Shown in pieces: positions 40,801 to 55,800 of a stretch of 64,000 bases of DNA; the stretch's first letter is position 1, and each line of letters starts with the position of its first letter. The position numbers and the translations under genes are program-made. The stretch is from positions 19,235,569 to 19,299,568 of the forward strand of contig OW388302.1 in assembly GCA_936450465.1 (NCBI GenBank). Direction: 5' to 3'. The notes below the pieces were generated by a model that worked only from the letters and a program-made list of their open reading frames with translations, ran no database searches and was not told the origin of the DNA. Source of the DNA: Gibbula magus. Taxonomy: Eukaryota > Mollusca > Gastropoda > Trochida > Trochidae.

Positions 40801-43800
40801 GAAACAGGAGATGTCGGGATATTGATGACATGAACAGTTGATATTTGTCATTATTATATCTAGTTACACTCACAAAGAAATGGGAATCAGGAGATGTCGG
40901 GATATTGATGACATGAACAGATGATATTTGTCGGGATATTGTAATATGAACAGATGATATTTGTCAACATTATATCTAGGTACACTCACAAAGTACTGGG
41001 AATCAGGAGATGTCGGGATATTGATGACATGAACAGATGATATTTGTCGGGATATTGATGACATGAACAGATGATATTTGTCGGGATATTGATGATATGA
41101 ACAGATGATATTTGTCAACATTATATCTACGTACACTCACAAAGTACTGGGAATCAGGAGATGTCGGGATACAGTGATGACATGAACAGTTGATATTTGT
41201 CGGGATATTGATGACATGAACAGATGATATTTGTCAACATTATATCTAGGTACACTCACAAAGTACTGGGAATCAGGAGATGTCGGGATACTGATGATAT
41301 GAACAGATGATATTTGTCAACATTATATCTAGGTACACTCACAAAGTACTGGGAATCAGGAGATGTCGGGATATTGATGATTTGAACAGATGATATTTGT
41401 CAACATTATATCTAGGTACACTCACACAGTACTGGGAATCAGGAGATGTCGGGAAATTGATGACATGAACAGTTGATATTTGTCGGGATATTGATGACAT
41501 GAACAGATGATATTTGTCAACATTATATCTAGGTACACTCACAAAGTACTTGGAAACAGGAGATGTCGGGATATTGATGACATGAACAGTTGATATTTGT
41601 CATTATTATATCTAGTTACACTCACAAAGAACTGGGAATCAGGAGATGTCGGGATATTGATGACATGAACAGATGATATTTGTCAACATTATATCTAGTT
41701 ACACTCACAAAGAACTGGGAATCAGGAGATGTCGGGATATTGATGACATGAACAGATGATATTTGTCGGGATATTGATGATATGAACAAATGATATTTGT
41801 CAACATTATATCTAGGTACACTCACAAAGTACTGGGAATCAGGAGATGTCGGGATATTGATGACATGAACAGTTGACATTTGTCAACATTATATCTAGGT
41901 ACACTCACAAAGGACTGGGAATCAGGAGATGTCGGGATATTGATGACTTGAACAGATGACATTTGTCGGGATATTGATGATATGAACAGATGATATTTGT
42001 CAACATTATATCTAGGTACACTCACAAAGTACTGGGAATCAGGAGATGTCGGGATATTGATGACATGAACAGTTGATATTTGTCAACATTATATCTAGGT
42101 ACACTCACAAAGAACTGGGAATCAGGAGATGTCGGGATATTGATGACATGAACAGATGATATTTGTCAACATTATATCTAGTTACACTCACAAAGAACTG
42201 GGAATCAGGAGATGTCGGGATATTGATGACATGAACAGATGATATTTGTCGGGATATTGATGATATGAACAGATGATATTTGTCAACATTATATCTAGGT
42301 ACACTCACAAAGTACTGGGAATCAGGAGATGTCGGGATATTGATGACATGAACAGATGATATTTGTCATTATTATATCTAGGTACACTCACAAAGAACTG
42401 GGAATCAGGAGATGTCGGGATATTGATGATATGAACAGATAATATTTGTCAACATTATATCTAGGTACACTCACAAAGTACTTGGAAACAGGAGATGTCG
42501 GGATATTGATGACATGAACAGATGATATTTGTCAACATTATATCTAGTTACACTCACAAAGAACTGGGAATCAGGAGATGTCGGGATATTGATGACATGA
42601 ACAGATGATATTTGTCGGGATATTGATGATATGAACAGATGATATTTGTCAACATTATATCTAGGTACACTCACAAAGTACTGGGAATCAGGAGATGTTG
42701 GGATATTGATGACATGAACAGTTGATATTTGTCAACATTATATCTAGGTACACTCACAAAGGACTGGGAATCAGGAGATGTCGGGATATTGATGACATGA
42801 ACAGATGATATTTGTCGGGATATTGATGATATGAACAGATGATATTTGTCAACATTATATCTACGTACACTCACAAAGTACTGTGAATCAGGAGATGTCG
42901 GGATACAGTGATGACATGAACAGTTGATATTTGTCGGGATATTGATGACATGAACAGTTGATATTTGTCAACATTATATCTAGGTACACTCACAAAGGAC
43001 TGGGAATCAGGAGATGTCGGGATATTGATGACATGAACAGATGATATTTGTCGGGATATTGATGATATGAACAGATGATATTTGTCAACATTATATCTAC
43101 GTACACTCACAAAGTACTGTGAATCAGGAGATGTCGGGATACAGTGATGACATGAACAGTTGATATTTGTCGGGATATTGATGATATGAACAGATGATAT
43201 TTGTCAACATTATATCTAGGTACACTCACAAAGTACTGGGAATCAGGAGATGTCGGGATATTGATGACATGAACAGATGATATTTGTCGGGATATTGATG
43301 ATATGAACAGATGATATTTGTCAACATTATATCTAGGTACACTCACAACGTACTGGGAATCAGGAGATGTCGGGATATTGATGACATGAACAGTTGATAT
43401 TTGTCAACATTATATCTAGGTACACTCACAAAGTACTGGGAATCAGGAGATGTCGGGATATTGATGACATGAACAGATGATATTTGTCGGGATATTGATG
43501 ATATGAACAGATGATATTCGTCAACATTATATCTACGTACACTCACAAAGGACTGGGAATCAGGAGATGTCGGGATATTGATGACTTGAACAGATGACAT
43601 TTGTCGGGATATTGATGATATGAACAGATGATATTTGTCAACATTATATCTAGGTACACTCACAAAGTACTGGGAATCAGGAGATGTCGGGATATTGATG
43701 ACATGAACAGTTGATATTTGTCAACATTATATCTAGGTACACTCACAAAGAACTGGGAATCAGGAGATGTCGGGATATTGATGACATGAACAGATGATAT

Positions 43801-46800
43801 TTGTCAACATTATATCTAGTTACACTCACAAAGAACTGGGAATCAGGAGATGTCGGGATATTGATGACATGAACAGATGATATTTGTCGGGATATTGATG
43901 ATATGAACAGATGATATTTGTCAACATTATATCTAGGTACACTCTCAAAGTACTGGGAATCAGGAGATGTCGGGATATTGATGACATGAACAGATGATAT
44001 TTGTCATTATTATATCTAGTTACACTCACAAAGAACTGGGAATCAGGAGATGTCGGGATATTGATGATATGAACAGATAATATTTGTCAACATTATATCT
44101 AGGTACACTCTCAAAGTACTGGGAATCAGGAGATGTCGGGATATTGATGACATGAACAGATGATATTTGTCATTATTATATCTAGTTCCACTCACAAAGG
44201 ACTGGGAATCAGGAGATGTCGGGATATTGATGACTTGAACAGATGACATTTGTCGGGATATTGATGATATGAACAGATGATATTTGTCAACATTATATCT
44301 AGGTACACTCACAAAGTACTGGGAATCAGGAGATGTCGGGATATTGATGACATGAACAGTTGATATTTGTCAACATTATATCTAGGTACACTCACAAAGA
44401 ACTGGGAATCAGGAGATGTCGGGATATTGATGACATGAACAGATGATATTTGTCAACATTATATCTAGTTACACTCACAAAGAACTGGGAATCAGGAGAT
44501 GTCGGGATATTGATGACATGAACAGATGATATTTGTCGGGATATTGATGATATGAACAGATGATATTTGTCAACATTATATCTAGGTACACTCTCAAAGT
44601 ACTGGGAATCAGGAGATGTCGGGATATTGATGACATGAACAGATGATATTTGTCATTATTATATCTAGTTACACTCACAAAGAACTGGGAATCAGGAGAT
44701 GTCGGGATATTGATGATATGAACAGATAATATTTGTCAACATTATATCTAGGTACACTCACAAAGTACTTGGAAACAGGAGATGTCGGGATATTGATGAC
44801 ATGAACAGATGATATTTGTCAACATTATATCTAGTTACACTCACAAAGAACTGGGAATCAGGAGATGTCGGGATATTGATGACATGAACAGATGATATTT
44901 GTCGGGATATTGATGATATGAACAGATGATATTTGTCAACATTATATCTAGGTACACTCACAAAGTACTGGGAATCAGGAGATGTTGGGATATTGATGAC
45001 ATGAACAGTTGATATTTGTCAACATTATATCTAGGTACACTCACAAAGGACTGGGAATCAGGAGATGTCGGGATATTGATGACATGAACAGATGATATTT
45101 GTCGGGATATTGATGATATGAACAGATGATATTTGTCAACATTATATCTAGGTACACTCTCAAAGTACTGGGAATCAGGAGATGTCGGGATACAGTGATG
45201 ACATGAACAGTTGATATTTGTCGGGATATTGATGACATGAACAGTTGATATTTGTCAACATTATATCTAGGTACACTCACAAAGGACTGGGAATCAGGAG
45301 ATGTCGGGATATTGATGACATGAACAGATGATATTTGTCGGGATATTGATGATATGAACAGATGATATTTGTCAACATTATATCTACGTACACTCACAAA
45401 GTACTGTGAATCAGGAGATGTCGGGATACAGTGATGACATGAACAGTTGATATTTGTCGGGATATTGATGACATGAACAGATGATATTTGTCAACATTAT
45501 ATCTAGGTACACTCACAAAGTACTGGGAATCAGGAGATGTCGGGATATTGATGACATGAACAGATGATATTTGTCGGGATATTGATGATATGAACAGATG
45601 ATATTTGTCAACATTATATCTAGGTACACTCACAACGTACTGGGAATCAGGAGATGTCGGGATATTGATGACATGAACAGTTGATATTTGTCAACATTAT
45701 ATCTAGGTACACTCACAAAGTACTGGGAATCAGGAGATGTCGGGATATTGATGACATGAACAGATGATATTTGTCGGGATATTGATGATATGAACAGATG
45801 ATATTTGTCAACATTATATCTACGTACACTCACAAAGTACTGTGAATCAGGAGATGTCGGGATACAGTGATGACATGAACAGTTGATATTTGTCGGGATA
45901 TTGATGACATGAACAGATGATATTTGTCAACATTATATCTAGGTACACTCACAAAGTACTGGGAATCAGGAGATGTCGGGATATTGATGACATGAACAGA
46001 TGATATTTGTCGGGATATTGATGATATGAACAGATGATATGTGTCAACATTATATCTAGGTACACTCACAAAGTACTGGGAATCAGGAGATGTCGGGATA
46101 TTGATGACATGAACAGATGATATTTGTCAACATTATATCTAGGTACACTCACAAAGTACTGGGAATCAGGAGATGTGGGGATATTGATGACATGAACAGA
46201 TGATATTTGTCGGGATATTGATGACATGAACAGATGATATTTGTCAACATTATATCTAGGTACACTCACAAAGTACTGGGAATCAGGAGATGTCGGGATA
46301 TTGATGACATGAACAGATGATATTTGTCAACATTATATCTAGGTACACTCACAAAGTACTGGGGATCAGGAGATGTCGGGATATTGATGACATGAACAGT
46401 TGATATTTGTCAACATTATATCTAGGTACACTCACAAAGTACTGGGAATCAGGAGATGTCGGTATATTGATGACATGAACAGATGATATTTGTCAACATT
46501 ATATCTAGGTACACTCACAAAGTACTGGGAATCAGGAGATGTCGGGATATTGATGACATGAACAGATGATATTTGTCAACATTATATCTAGGTACACTCA
46601 CAAAGTACTGGGAATCAGGAGATGTCGGGATATTGATGACATGAACAGATGATATTTGTCAACATTATATCTAGGTACACTCACAAAGTACTGGGAATCA
46701 GGAGATGTCGGGATATTGATGACATGAACAGTTGATATTTGTCAACATTATATCTAGGTACACTCACAAAGTACTGGGAATCAGGAGATGTCGGGATATT

Positions 46801-49800
46801 GATGACATGAACAGATGATATTTGTCAACATTATATCTAGGTACACTCACAAAGTACTGGGAATCAGGAGATGTCGGGATATTGATGACATGAACAGATG
46901 ATATTTGTCAACATTATATCTAGGTACACTCACAAAGTACTGGGAATCAGGAGATGTCGGGATATTGATGACATGAACAGATGATATTTGTCAACATTAT
47001 ATCTAGGTACACTCACAAAGTACTGGGAATCAGGAGATGTCGGGATATTGATGATATGAACAGATGATATTTGTCAACATTATATCTAGGTACACTCACA
47101 AAGTACTGGGAATCAGGAGATGTCGGGATATTGATGACATGAACAGATGATATTTGTCAACATTATATCTAGGTACACTCACAAAGTACTGGGAATCCGC
47201 AGTGTCGAGGAGCTGTACAACCTGCAGCCTGCCATCCTGTGTGTTGAGATAGAAGAACTGACTCACATCTGTAGGGGCGTTAACCAGCGAGTAGCTGATG
47301 TCCGTCTGCACACAGAAACAGTAACATTTTACTGCTTGCAAGAACATACCTAATGGGTGTACAATAATCATAATGTTTCTGAGGTGCAAGACCAAACATA
47401 CAGGGTATACAATATTCACACAATTCTCTTGGGATATACGATCTTTTGGGTACATATCTGCATGTACATGTTTTCATCTAGTGAAATGACTGTATTAATA
47501 AAAAAAAAAGCAAATCATTCTTTTTTACAATTATCGATATATTAATGCTGTATAAAATAAAATATGTTTAAACCATTACTGCTGTACGATATTAAGTTCT
47601 AGAGTGATGGATGTATAGATGTAAACATATACAACTCACGTTATCCTGATCTGAAGCGGAGGCAGTTGCGACTGTTGTACCGATTGGAGTGTCAGGAGAC
47701 AGGTCGACGGTGATCCCGGCGCCACACACCGGACTGGTTGGGTTTCTCTCCACCGTGATGCGCACAGTCGTCTCCGCAGTGTTGCTGGGGTATGCAGTGT
47801 CAAAGGCAATCACTCGTAGCTTTAAACAGAATAATTGACAGCAATTAAGGCGGAGAATGAATGAGGAGCAGTGGATTCGCGAAAGATAATCAACATGACC
47901 CCTGCGCCTCCTGCATCCATCTTAATCAACATGACCCCTTTTGCATTCTGCGGATACATGAAACTGTGATCCTCAAGAATGGATTGTTCCACACAGAGAC
48001 AGCAAACACCCTGCCTTTCAAGTGTTTTGGCCAATGCAAGGTTTTCATTATAACAAACAACAAATATTTTTCGAATCCTGGCACCTATACTGCAAGAATA
48101 AATTTTTTCCTATTTGAGATATTAAACACCATAGAGGATTAACATACAACTAGCTGCAACATTGCTACTCACCAGATACTGTCCAGTAGCGGGAGTGAGA
48201 GGAAGTTACTCACCAGATACTGTCCTGTAGCGGGAGTGAGAGGGAGTAACTCACCAGATACTGTCCTGTAGCGGGAGTGAGAGGAAGCTACCCACCAGAT
48301 ACTGTCCTGTAGCGGGAGTGAGAGGAAGCTACTCACCAGATACTGTCCTGTAGCGGGAGTGAGAGGAAGCTACTCACCAGATACTGTCCTGTAGCGGGAG
48401 TGAGAGGAAGCTACTCACCAGATACTGTCCTGTAGCGGGAGTGAGAGGGAGTAACTCACCAGATACTGTCCTGTAGCGGGAGTGAGAGGGAGTAACTCAC
48501 CAGATACTGTCCTGTAGCGGGAGTGAGAGGAAGCTACTCACCAGATACTGTCCTGTAGCGGGAGTGAGAGGAAGCTACCCACCAGATACTGTCCTGTAGC
48601 GGGAGTGAGAGGAAGCTACTCACCAGATACTGTCCGGTAGCGGGAGTGATAGGAAGCTACTCACCAGATACTGTCCTGTAGCGGGAGTGAGAGGAAGCTA
48701 CTCACCAGATACTGTCCTGTAGCGGGAGTGAGAGGGAGTAACTCACCAGATACTGTCCTGTAGCGGGAGTGAGAGGGAGTAACTCACCAGATACTGTCCT
48801 GTAGCGGGAGTGAGAGGAAGCTACTCACCAGATACTGTCCTGTAGCGGGAGTGAGAGGAAGCTACCCACCAGATACTGTCCTGTAGCGGGGGTGAGAGGA
48901 AGCTACTCACCAGATACTGTCCTGTAGCGGGAGTGAGAGGAAGCTACCCACCAGATACTGTCCTGTAGCGGGAGTGAGAGGAAGCTACCCACCAGATACT
49001 GTCCTGTAGCGGGAGTGAGAGGAAGCTACTCACCAGATACTGTCCTGTAGCGGGAGTGAGAGGAAGCTACTCACCAGATACTGTCCTGTAGCGGGAGTGA
49101 GAGGAAGCTACTCACCAGATACTGTCCTGTAGCGGGAGTGAGAGGAAGCTACCCACCAGATACTGTCCTGTAGCGGGAGTGAGAGGAAGCTACTCACCAG
49201 ATACTGTCCTGTAGCGGGAGTGAGAGGAAGCTACCCACCAGATACTGTCCTGTAGCGGGAGTGAGAGGAAGCTACCCACCAGATACTGTCCTGTAGCGGG
49301 AGTGAGAGGAAGCTACTCACCAGATACTGTCCTGTAGCGGGAGTGAGAGGAAGCTACTCACCAGATACTGTCCTGTAGCGGGGGTGAGAGGAAGCTACTC
49401 ACCAGATACTGTCCTGTAGCGGGAGTGAGAGGAAGCTACCCACCAGATACTGTCCTGTAGCGGGAGTGAGAGGAAGCTACCCACCAGATACTGTCATGTA
49501 GCGGGAGTGAGAGGAAGCTACCCACCAGATACTGTCCTGTAGCGGGAGTGAGAGGAAGCTACCCACCAGATACTGTCCTGTAGCGGGAGTGAGAGGAAGC
49601 TACCCACCAGATACTGTCCTGTAGCGGGAGTGAGAGGAAGCTACTCACCAGATACTGTCCTGTAGCGGGAGTGAGAGGAAGCTACCCACCAGATACTGTC
49701 CTGTAGCGGGAGTGAGAGGAAGCTACTCACCAGATACTGTCCTGTAGCGGGAGTGAGAGGAAGCTACCCACCAGATACTGTCCTGTAGCGGGAGTGAGAG

Positions 49801-52800
49801 GAAGCTACTCACCAGATACTGTCCTGTAGCGGGAGTGAGAGGAAGCTACTCACCAGATACTGTCCTGTAGCGGGAGTGAGAGGAAGCTACCCACCAGATA
49901 CTGTCCTGTAGCGGGAGTGAGAGGAAGCTACTCACCAGATACTGTCCTGTAGCGGGATTGAGAGGAAGCTACCCACCAGATACTGTCCTGTAGCGGGAGT
50001 GAGAGGAAGCTACTCACCAGATACTGTCCTGTAGCGGGAGTGAGAGGAAGCTACTCACCAGATACTGTCCTGTAGCGGGAGTGAGAGGAAGCTACACACC
50101 AGATACTGTCCTGTAGCGGGAGTGAGAGGAAGCTACCCACCAGATACTGTCCTGTAGCGGGAGTGAGAGGAAGCTACTCACCAGATACTGTCCTGTAGCG
50201 GGAGTGAGAGGAAGCTACTCACCAGATACTGTCCTGTAGCGGGAGTGAGAGGAAGCTACTCACCAGATACTGTCCTGTAGCGGGAGTGAGATGAAGCTAC
50301 TCACCAGATACTGTCCTGTAGCGGGAGTGAGAGGAAGCTACTCACCAGATAATGTCCTGTAGCGGGAGTGAGAGGAAGCTACTCACCAGATAATGTCCTG
50401 TAGCGGGAGTGAGAGGAAGTTACTCACCAGATACTGTCCTGTAGCGGGAGTGAGAGGAAGCTACTCACCAGATACTGTCCTGTAGCGGGAGTGAGAGGAA
50501 GCTACCCACCAGATACTGTCCTGTAGCGGGAGTGAGAGGAAGCTACACACCAGATACTGTCCTGTAGCGGGAGTGAGAGGAAGCTACTCACCAGATACTG
50601 TCCTGGAGCGGGAGTGAGAGGAAGCTACTCACCAGATACTGTCCTGTAGCGGGAGTGAGAGGAAGCTACTCACCAGATACTGTCCTGTAGCGGGAGTGAG
50701 AGGAAGCTACTCACCAGATACTGTCCTGTAGCGGGAGTGAGAGGAAGCTACCCACCAGATACTGTCCTGTAGCGGGAGTGAGAGGAAGCTACTCACCAGA
50801 TACTGTCCTGTAGCGGGAGTGAGAGGAAGCTACTCACCAGATACTGTCCTGTAGCGGGAGTGAGAGGAAGCTACTCACCAGATACTGTCCTGTAGCGGGA
50901 GTGAGAGGAAGCTACCCACCAGATACTGTCCTGTAGCGGGAGTGAGAGGGAGTAACTCACCAGATACTGTCCTGTAGCGGGAGTGAGAGGAAGCTACCCA
51001 CCAGATACTGTCCTGTAGCGGGAGTGAGAGGAAGCTACTCACCAGATACTGTCCTGTAGCGGGAGTGAGAGAAAGCTACACACCAGATACTGTCCTGTAG
51101 CGTGAGTGAGAGAAAGCTACTCACCAGATACTGTCCTGTAGCGGGAGTGAGAGGAAGCTACCCACCAGATACTGTCCTGTAGCGGGAGTGAGATGAAGCT
51201 ACCCACCAGATACTGTCCTGTAGCGGGAGTGAGAGGAAGCTACCCACCAGATACTGTCCTGTAGCGGGAGTGAGAGGGAGTAACTCACCAGATAATGTCC
51301 TGTAGCGGGAGTGAGAGGAAGCTACTCACCAGATACTGTCCTGTAGCGGGAGTGAGAGGAAGCTACTCACCAGATACTGTCCTGTAGCGGGAGTGAGAGG
51401 AAGCTACTCACCAGATACTGTCCTGTAGCGGGGGTGAGAGGAAGCTACTCACCAGATACTGTCCTGTAGCGGGAGTGAGAGGAAGCTACTCACCAGATAC
51501 TGTCCTGTAGCGGGGGTGAGTGGTTCCTGCAGGTAGACTTCGCCCGTGGTTCTGTTCACATCAAAGAAATATGGTGCTGGGTTGTCCCCAACAACTGTGT
51601 AGGCTATTGTACCCTGGAATGTAGGTGGGATGGTAATGAAAAGAACAAAGGCACCAATATTTGTAAGGTTAGCATGAACTATGGAGATATCATTCCCTGT
51701 AACGGTTAACCTGGAGCGGTTGGTTGCTTCTGACAATGAACTTCTAGCATCCTTTGCCACCAGAGAATTCTAATGAATGAGGTTTCAAAGCAGACATTTT
51801 AGATACACCAATGAATTTTCCATTTATACTGGACAAAATAAGGGATATTAAATGTTTTATGATTAATATTTCATTAGTATGTCAAGTAATAAATACGATC
51901 CCCTATTTATAATTCCGAAACCAAAATATTCTTAATTATTTTTTATCCAGTATAGTAAGTACATCTTTCTTCATATCATAATAATTTAATACATATATCA
52001 ATAGTACACCAACATTGTCATCAATAAAAATGAGTACACTGAATGCTCACATTGATGTCCGGATCCCGCGCCGACACCTGCAGCACGCTGGCTCCTACCT
52101 CCGAGGTGTACGGAAAGTCCGAGTTGACATATCCGTTGGAGCTGATGAAGAAAGGGTCCTGCTGATCACGCAGTATTCGGATCTCAACGTTAGCGCCGCC
52201 CACTCGCTCTGGACTCCTCTGGTCACTGGCAAGAACCCGGATCTGAATTTGAAAATATTTTTAACTGACAAAACTATTAAGAAGAGTGCTAAGAGAGCAC
52301 AAAAACCTCAACAAATTGTCCTATTGTTACACAAACTATTCTCTAATTAAGCAGATTAAATGTAAGGGTTATTTACGAAAGATTAGATCTGATCATCTAG
52401 ATCTGCATTTTACATGACATGGTCTTTGATGAGCTTGCAGAATTATGACATCGTCTGAATGATCTAGTGAAAATAATAAGCATTTCAAATATCGGATATA
52501 GGCTAAGGACCATCACCAATCAATCACAACTTTGGGTCATGATTAAGTTTTTCAGAAAATGCATCCTACATCAAGGACAAGGTCAAAGGTTTTGACCTCA
52601 GTAAGTGACATTGGAAACATAACATCTTCATATGCTGACGAATCAAAAGTTATGGTGAAGATTAAAGTTTTCAAAATTGTGTCTTTCATCAATGTCAAGG
52701 TCTTCTAACATTTATGAAAGACACAATTTATGACTATTTCAATGGTCAATGTCAAGGAAAACATATATCAAGTTTCAAAGACATATGAAAAGATTAAGCC

Positions 52801-55800
52801 AAGCTTAGTTAAAGGGACACTCCGTGTTTTTCATGAAACTTTATCTAGATTTGATACATACAAAAATAACAAATGTCCTGATTTACGTCCAAATCATCTC
52901 ACTCGACTTCCATATGTATTCCCTTACGCCAAATATTTGACAATAACTTGTTTCCAATGAAACTAGAGCAGCGGCTTAATACACATTGAGAAGCGGAATT
53001 CATGCGCCCCGTTTACATGTATGCTGTAACTCTGAAATATTAATTTGATTGGTCCAACATAGCAAATGCATATAACCGAAGTATATCCAGAGCATGTCAA
53101 AGTCCTACTGAGGTTAATCTAGCTGGTGGCTTGAGTGATGCTGGAGTGGAGCTGTCAGTAGGGCTGTATGGATATATAACTCAATTTTATATTGCAATGT
53201 ATTGCATTAATATTGTAATTTATTACCCATATGGTTGAAAATAAACGAGTTAATATTATTGATATGATCACATGTGTTTCACCGCGACCCCCCGTATTTT
53301 GTCGTCTGTGACGTCATAAAATGATTGTTTGTGACGTCACTGTAGCTTGCCGTTGCAAGATGGTTATTTTTACGCGAATCAAATGGAATAAAATGGTTAA
53401 TAAAGAAATTATTACACTCGATAGTGTGTCATCTGACTTTTACGAAACTCGTGCAAATTTATGTATAACCCTCGCTCTCGCTCGGGAAATAAAAACATTC
53501 ATAAAACACATTTCGTAATAGTCATATGACACACTTCCTCGGGTAATGATCTCTATGTATTGAATGAACTTTATTTTCAATACTTAACACTGATATATGC
53601 AGTTTGACATTACCTTTTAGATGAAATGCCTTACAGAATTTTCAAAATACAGAACATTACTCAAAAAAAACAAAAAAAACACTGATACCATAGATTCTGA
53701 AACAACAACTTTCACTTGTAATACAGCCTAACACATGTTCTAGCACGTACATGCATACATGCTTATGATTTATGCATATTTTTCAATGAAAATTGTTTGG
53801 TGTGATATATTGCCAAATGAAAAAATATTGCAACAATTGTATTGCCGAATCTGTACTCACCTACGGATAAACCGATAATATTGCACAGCTTTAACAACAT
53901 GTAATGACAATGAAGATAGTTAAATGGAAACTGCATTAGGCAATCACCCCCTCAACCACTATGGTGGACAAGTGCTGCCCTGTCTAAGTTCTGACAATAT
54001 AGATGTAAGTACACACCGAGTCAGTGGTCTGAGTGCTGCCCTGCCTAAGTTCTGACAATATAGATGTAAGTACACACCGAGTCTGTGGTCTGAGTGCTGC
54101 CCTGTCTAAGTTCTGACAATATAGATGTAAGTACACACCGAGTCTGTGGTCTGAGTGCTGCCCTGTCTAAGTTCTGACAATATAGATGTAAGTACACACC
54201 GAGTCTGTGGTCTGAGTGCTGCCCTGTCTAAGTTCTGACAATATAGATGTAAGTACACACCGAGTCTGTGGTCTGAGTGCTGCCCTGTCTAAGTTCTGAC
54301 AATATAGATGTAAGTACACGACGAGTCAGTGGTCTGAGTGCTGCCCTGTCTAAGTTCTGACAATATAGATGTAAGTGCACACCGAGTCTGTGGTCTGAGT
54401 GCTGCCCTGCCTAAGTTCTGACAATATAGATGTAAGTGCACACCGAGTCTGTGGTCTGAGTGCTGCCCTGCCTAAGTTCTGACAATATAGATGTAAGTAC
54501 ACACCGAGTCAGTGGTCTGAGTGCTGCCCTGTCTAAGTTGTGACAATATAGATGTAAGTACACACCGAGTCTGTGGTCTGAGTGCTGCCCTGTCTAAGTT
54601 CTGACAATATAGATGTAAGTGCACACCGAGTCTGTGGTCTGAGTGCTGCCCTGTCTAAGTTCTGACAATATTGATGTAAGTACACACCGAGTCAGTGGTC
54701 TGAGTGCTGCCCTGTCTAAGTTCTGACAATATAGATGTAAGTACACACCGAGTCAGTGGTCAGAGTGCTGCCCTGTCTAAGTTTTGACAATATAGATGTA
54801 AGTACACACCGAGTCAGTGGTCTGAGTGCTGCCCTGTCTAAGTTCTGACAATATAGATGTAAGTACACACCGAGTCTGTGGTCTGAGTGCTGCCCTGTCT
54901 AAGTTCTGACAATATAGATGTAAGTACACACCGAGTCAGTGGTCTGAGTGCTGTCCTGTCTAAGTTCTGACAATATAGATGTAAGTACACACCGAGTCTG
55001 TGGTCTGAGTGCTGTCCTGTCTAAGTTCTGACAATATAGATGTAAGTACACACCGAGTCTGTGGTCTGAGTGCTGCCCTGTCTAAGTTCTGACAATAAAG
55101 ATGTAAGTACACACCGAGTCTGTGGTCTGAGTGCTGCCCTGTCTAAGTTCTGACAATATAGATGTAAGTACACACCGAGTCTGTGATCTGAGTGCTGCCC
55201 TGTCTAAGTTCTGACAATATAGATGTAAGTACACACCGAGTCTGTGGTCTGAGTGCTGCCCTCTGTAAGTTCTGACATTATAGATGTAAGTACACACCGA
55301 GTCTGTGGTCTGAGTGCTGCCCTGTCTAAGTTCTGACAATATAGATGTAAGTACACACCGAGTCTGTGGTCTGAGTGCTGCCCTGTCTAAGTTCTGACAA
55401 TATAGATGTAAGTACACACCGAGTCTGTGGTCTGAGTGCTGCCCTGTCTAAGTTCTGACAATATAGATGTAAGTACACACCGAGTCTGTGGTCTGAGTGC
55501 TGCCCTGTCTAAGTTCTGACAATATAGATGTAAGTACACACCGAGTCAGTGGTTTGAGTGCTGCCCTGTCTAAGTTCTGACAATATTGATGTAAGTACAC
55601 ACCGAGTTTGTGGTCTGAGTGCTGCCCTGTCTAAGTTCTGACAATATAGATGTAAGTACACACCGAGTCTGTGGTCTGAATGCTGCCCTGTCTAAGTTCT
55701 GACAATATAGATGTAAGTACACACCGAGTCTGTGGTCTGAGTGCTGCCCTGTCTAAGGAATAGATAGAGGACGAGTAGCAGTACATTATCGGGATATAAA

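Noticed and set aside
40421..47455. Many repeated 67-118 codon frames on the minus strand starting M-S-V-P-R-Y-N
   Set aside because: They are the 83/117-bp donor array read past the true 5' splice site of exon 11.
52015..52350. 111-codon plus-strand frame as a gene
   Set aside because: Antisense shadow of cadherin exon 8.
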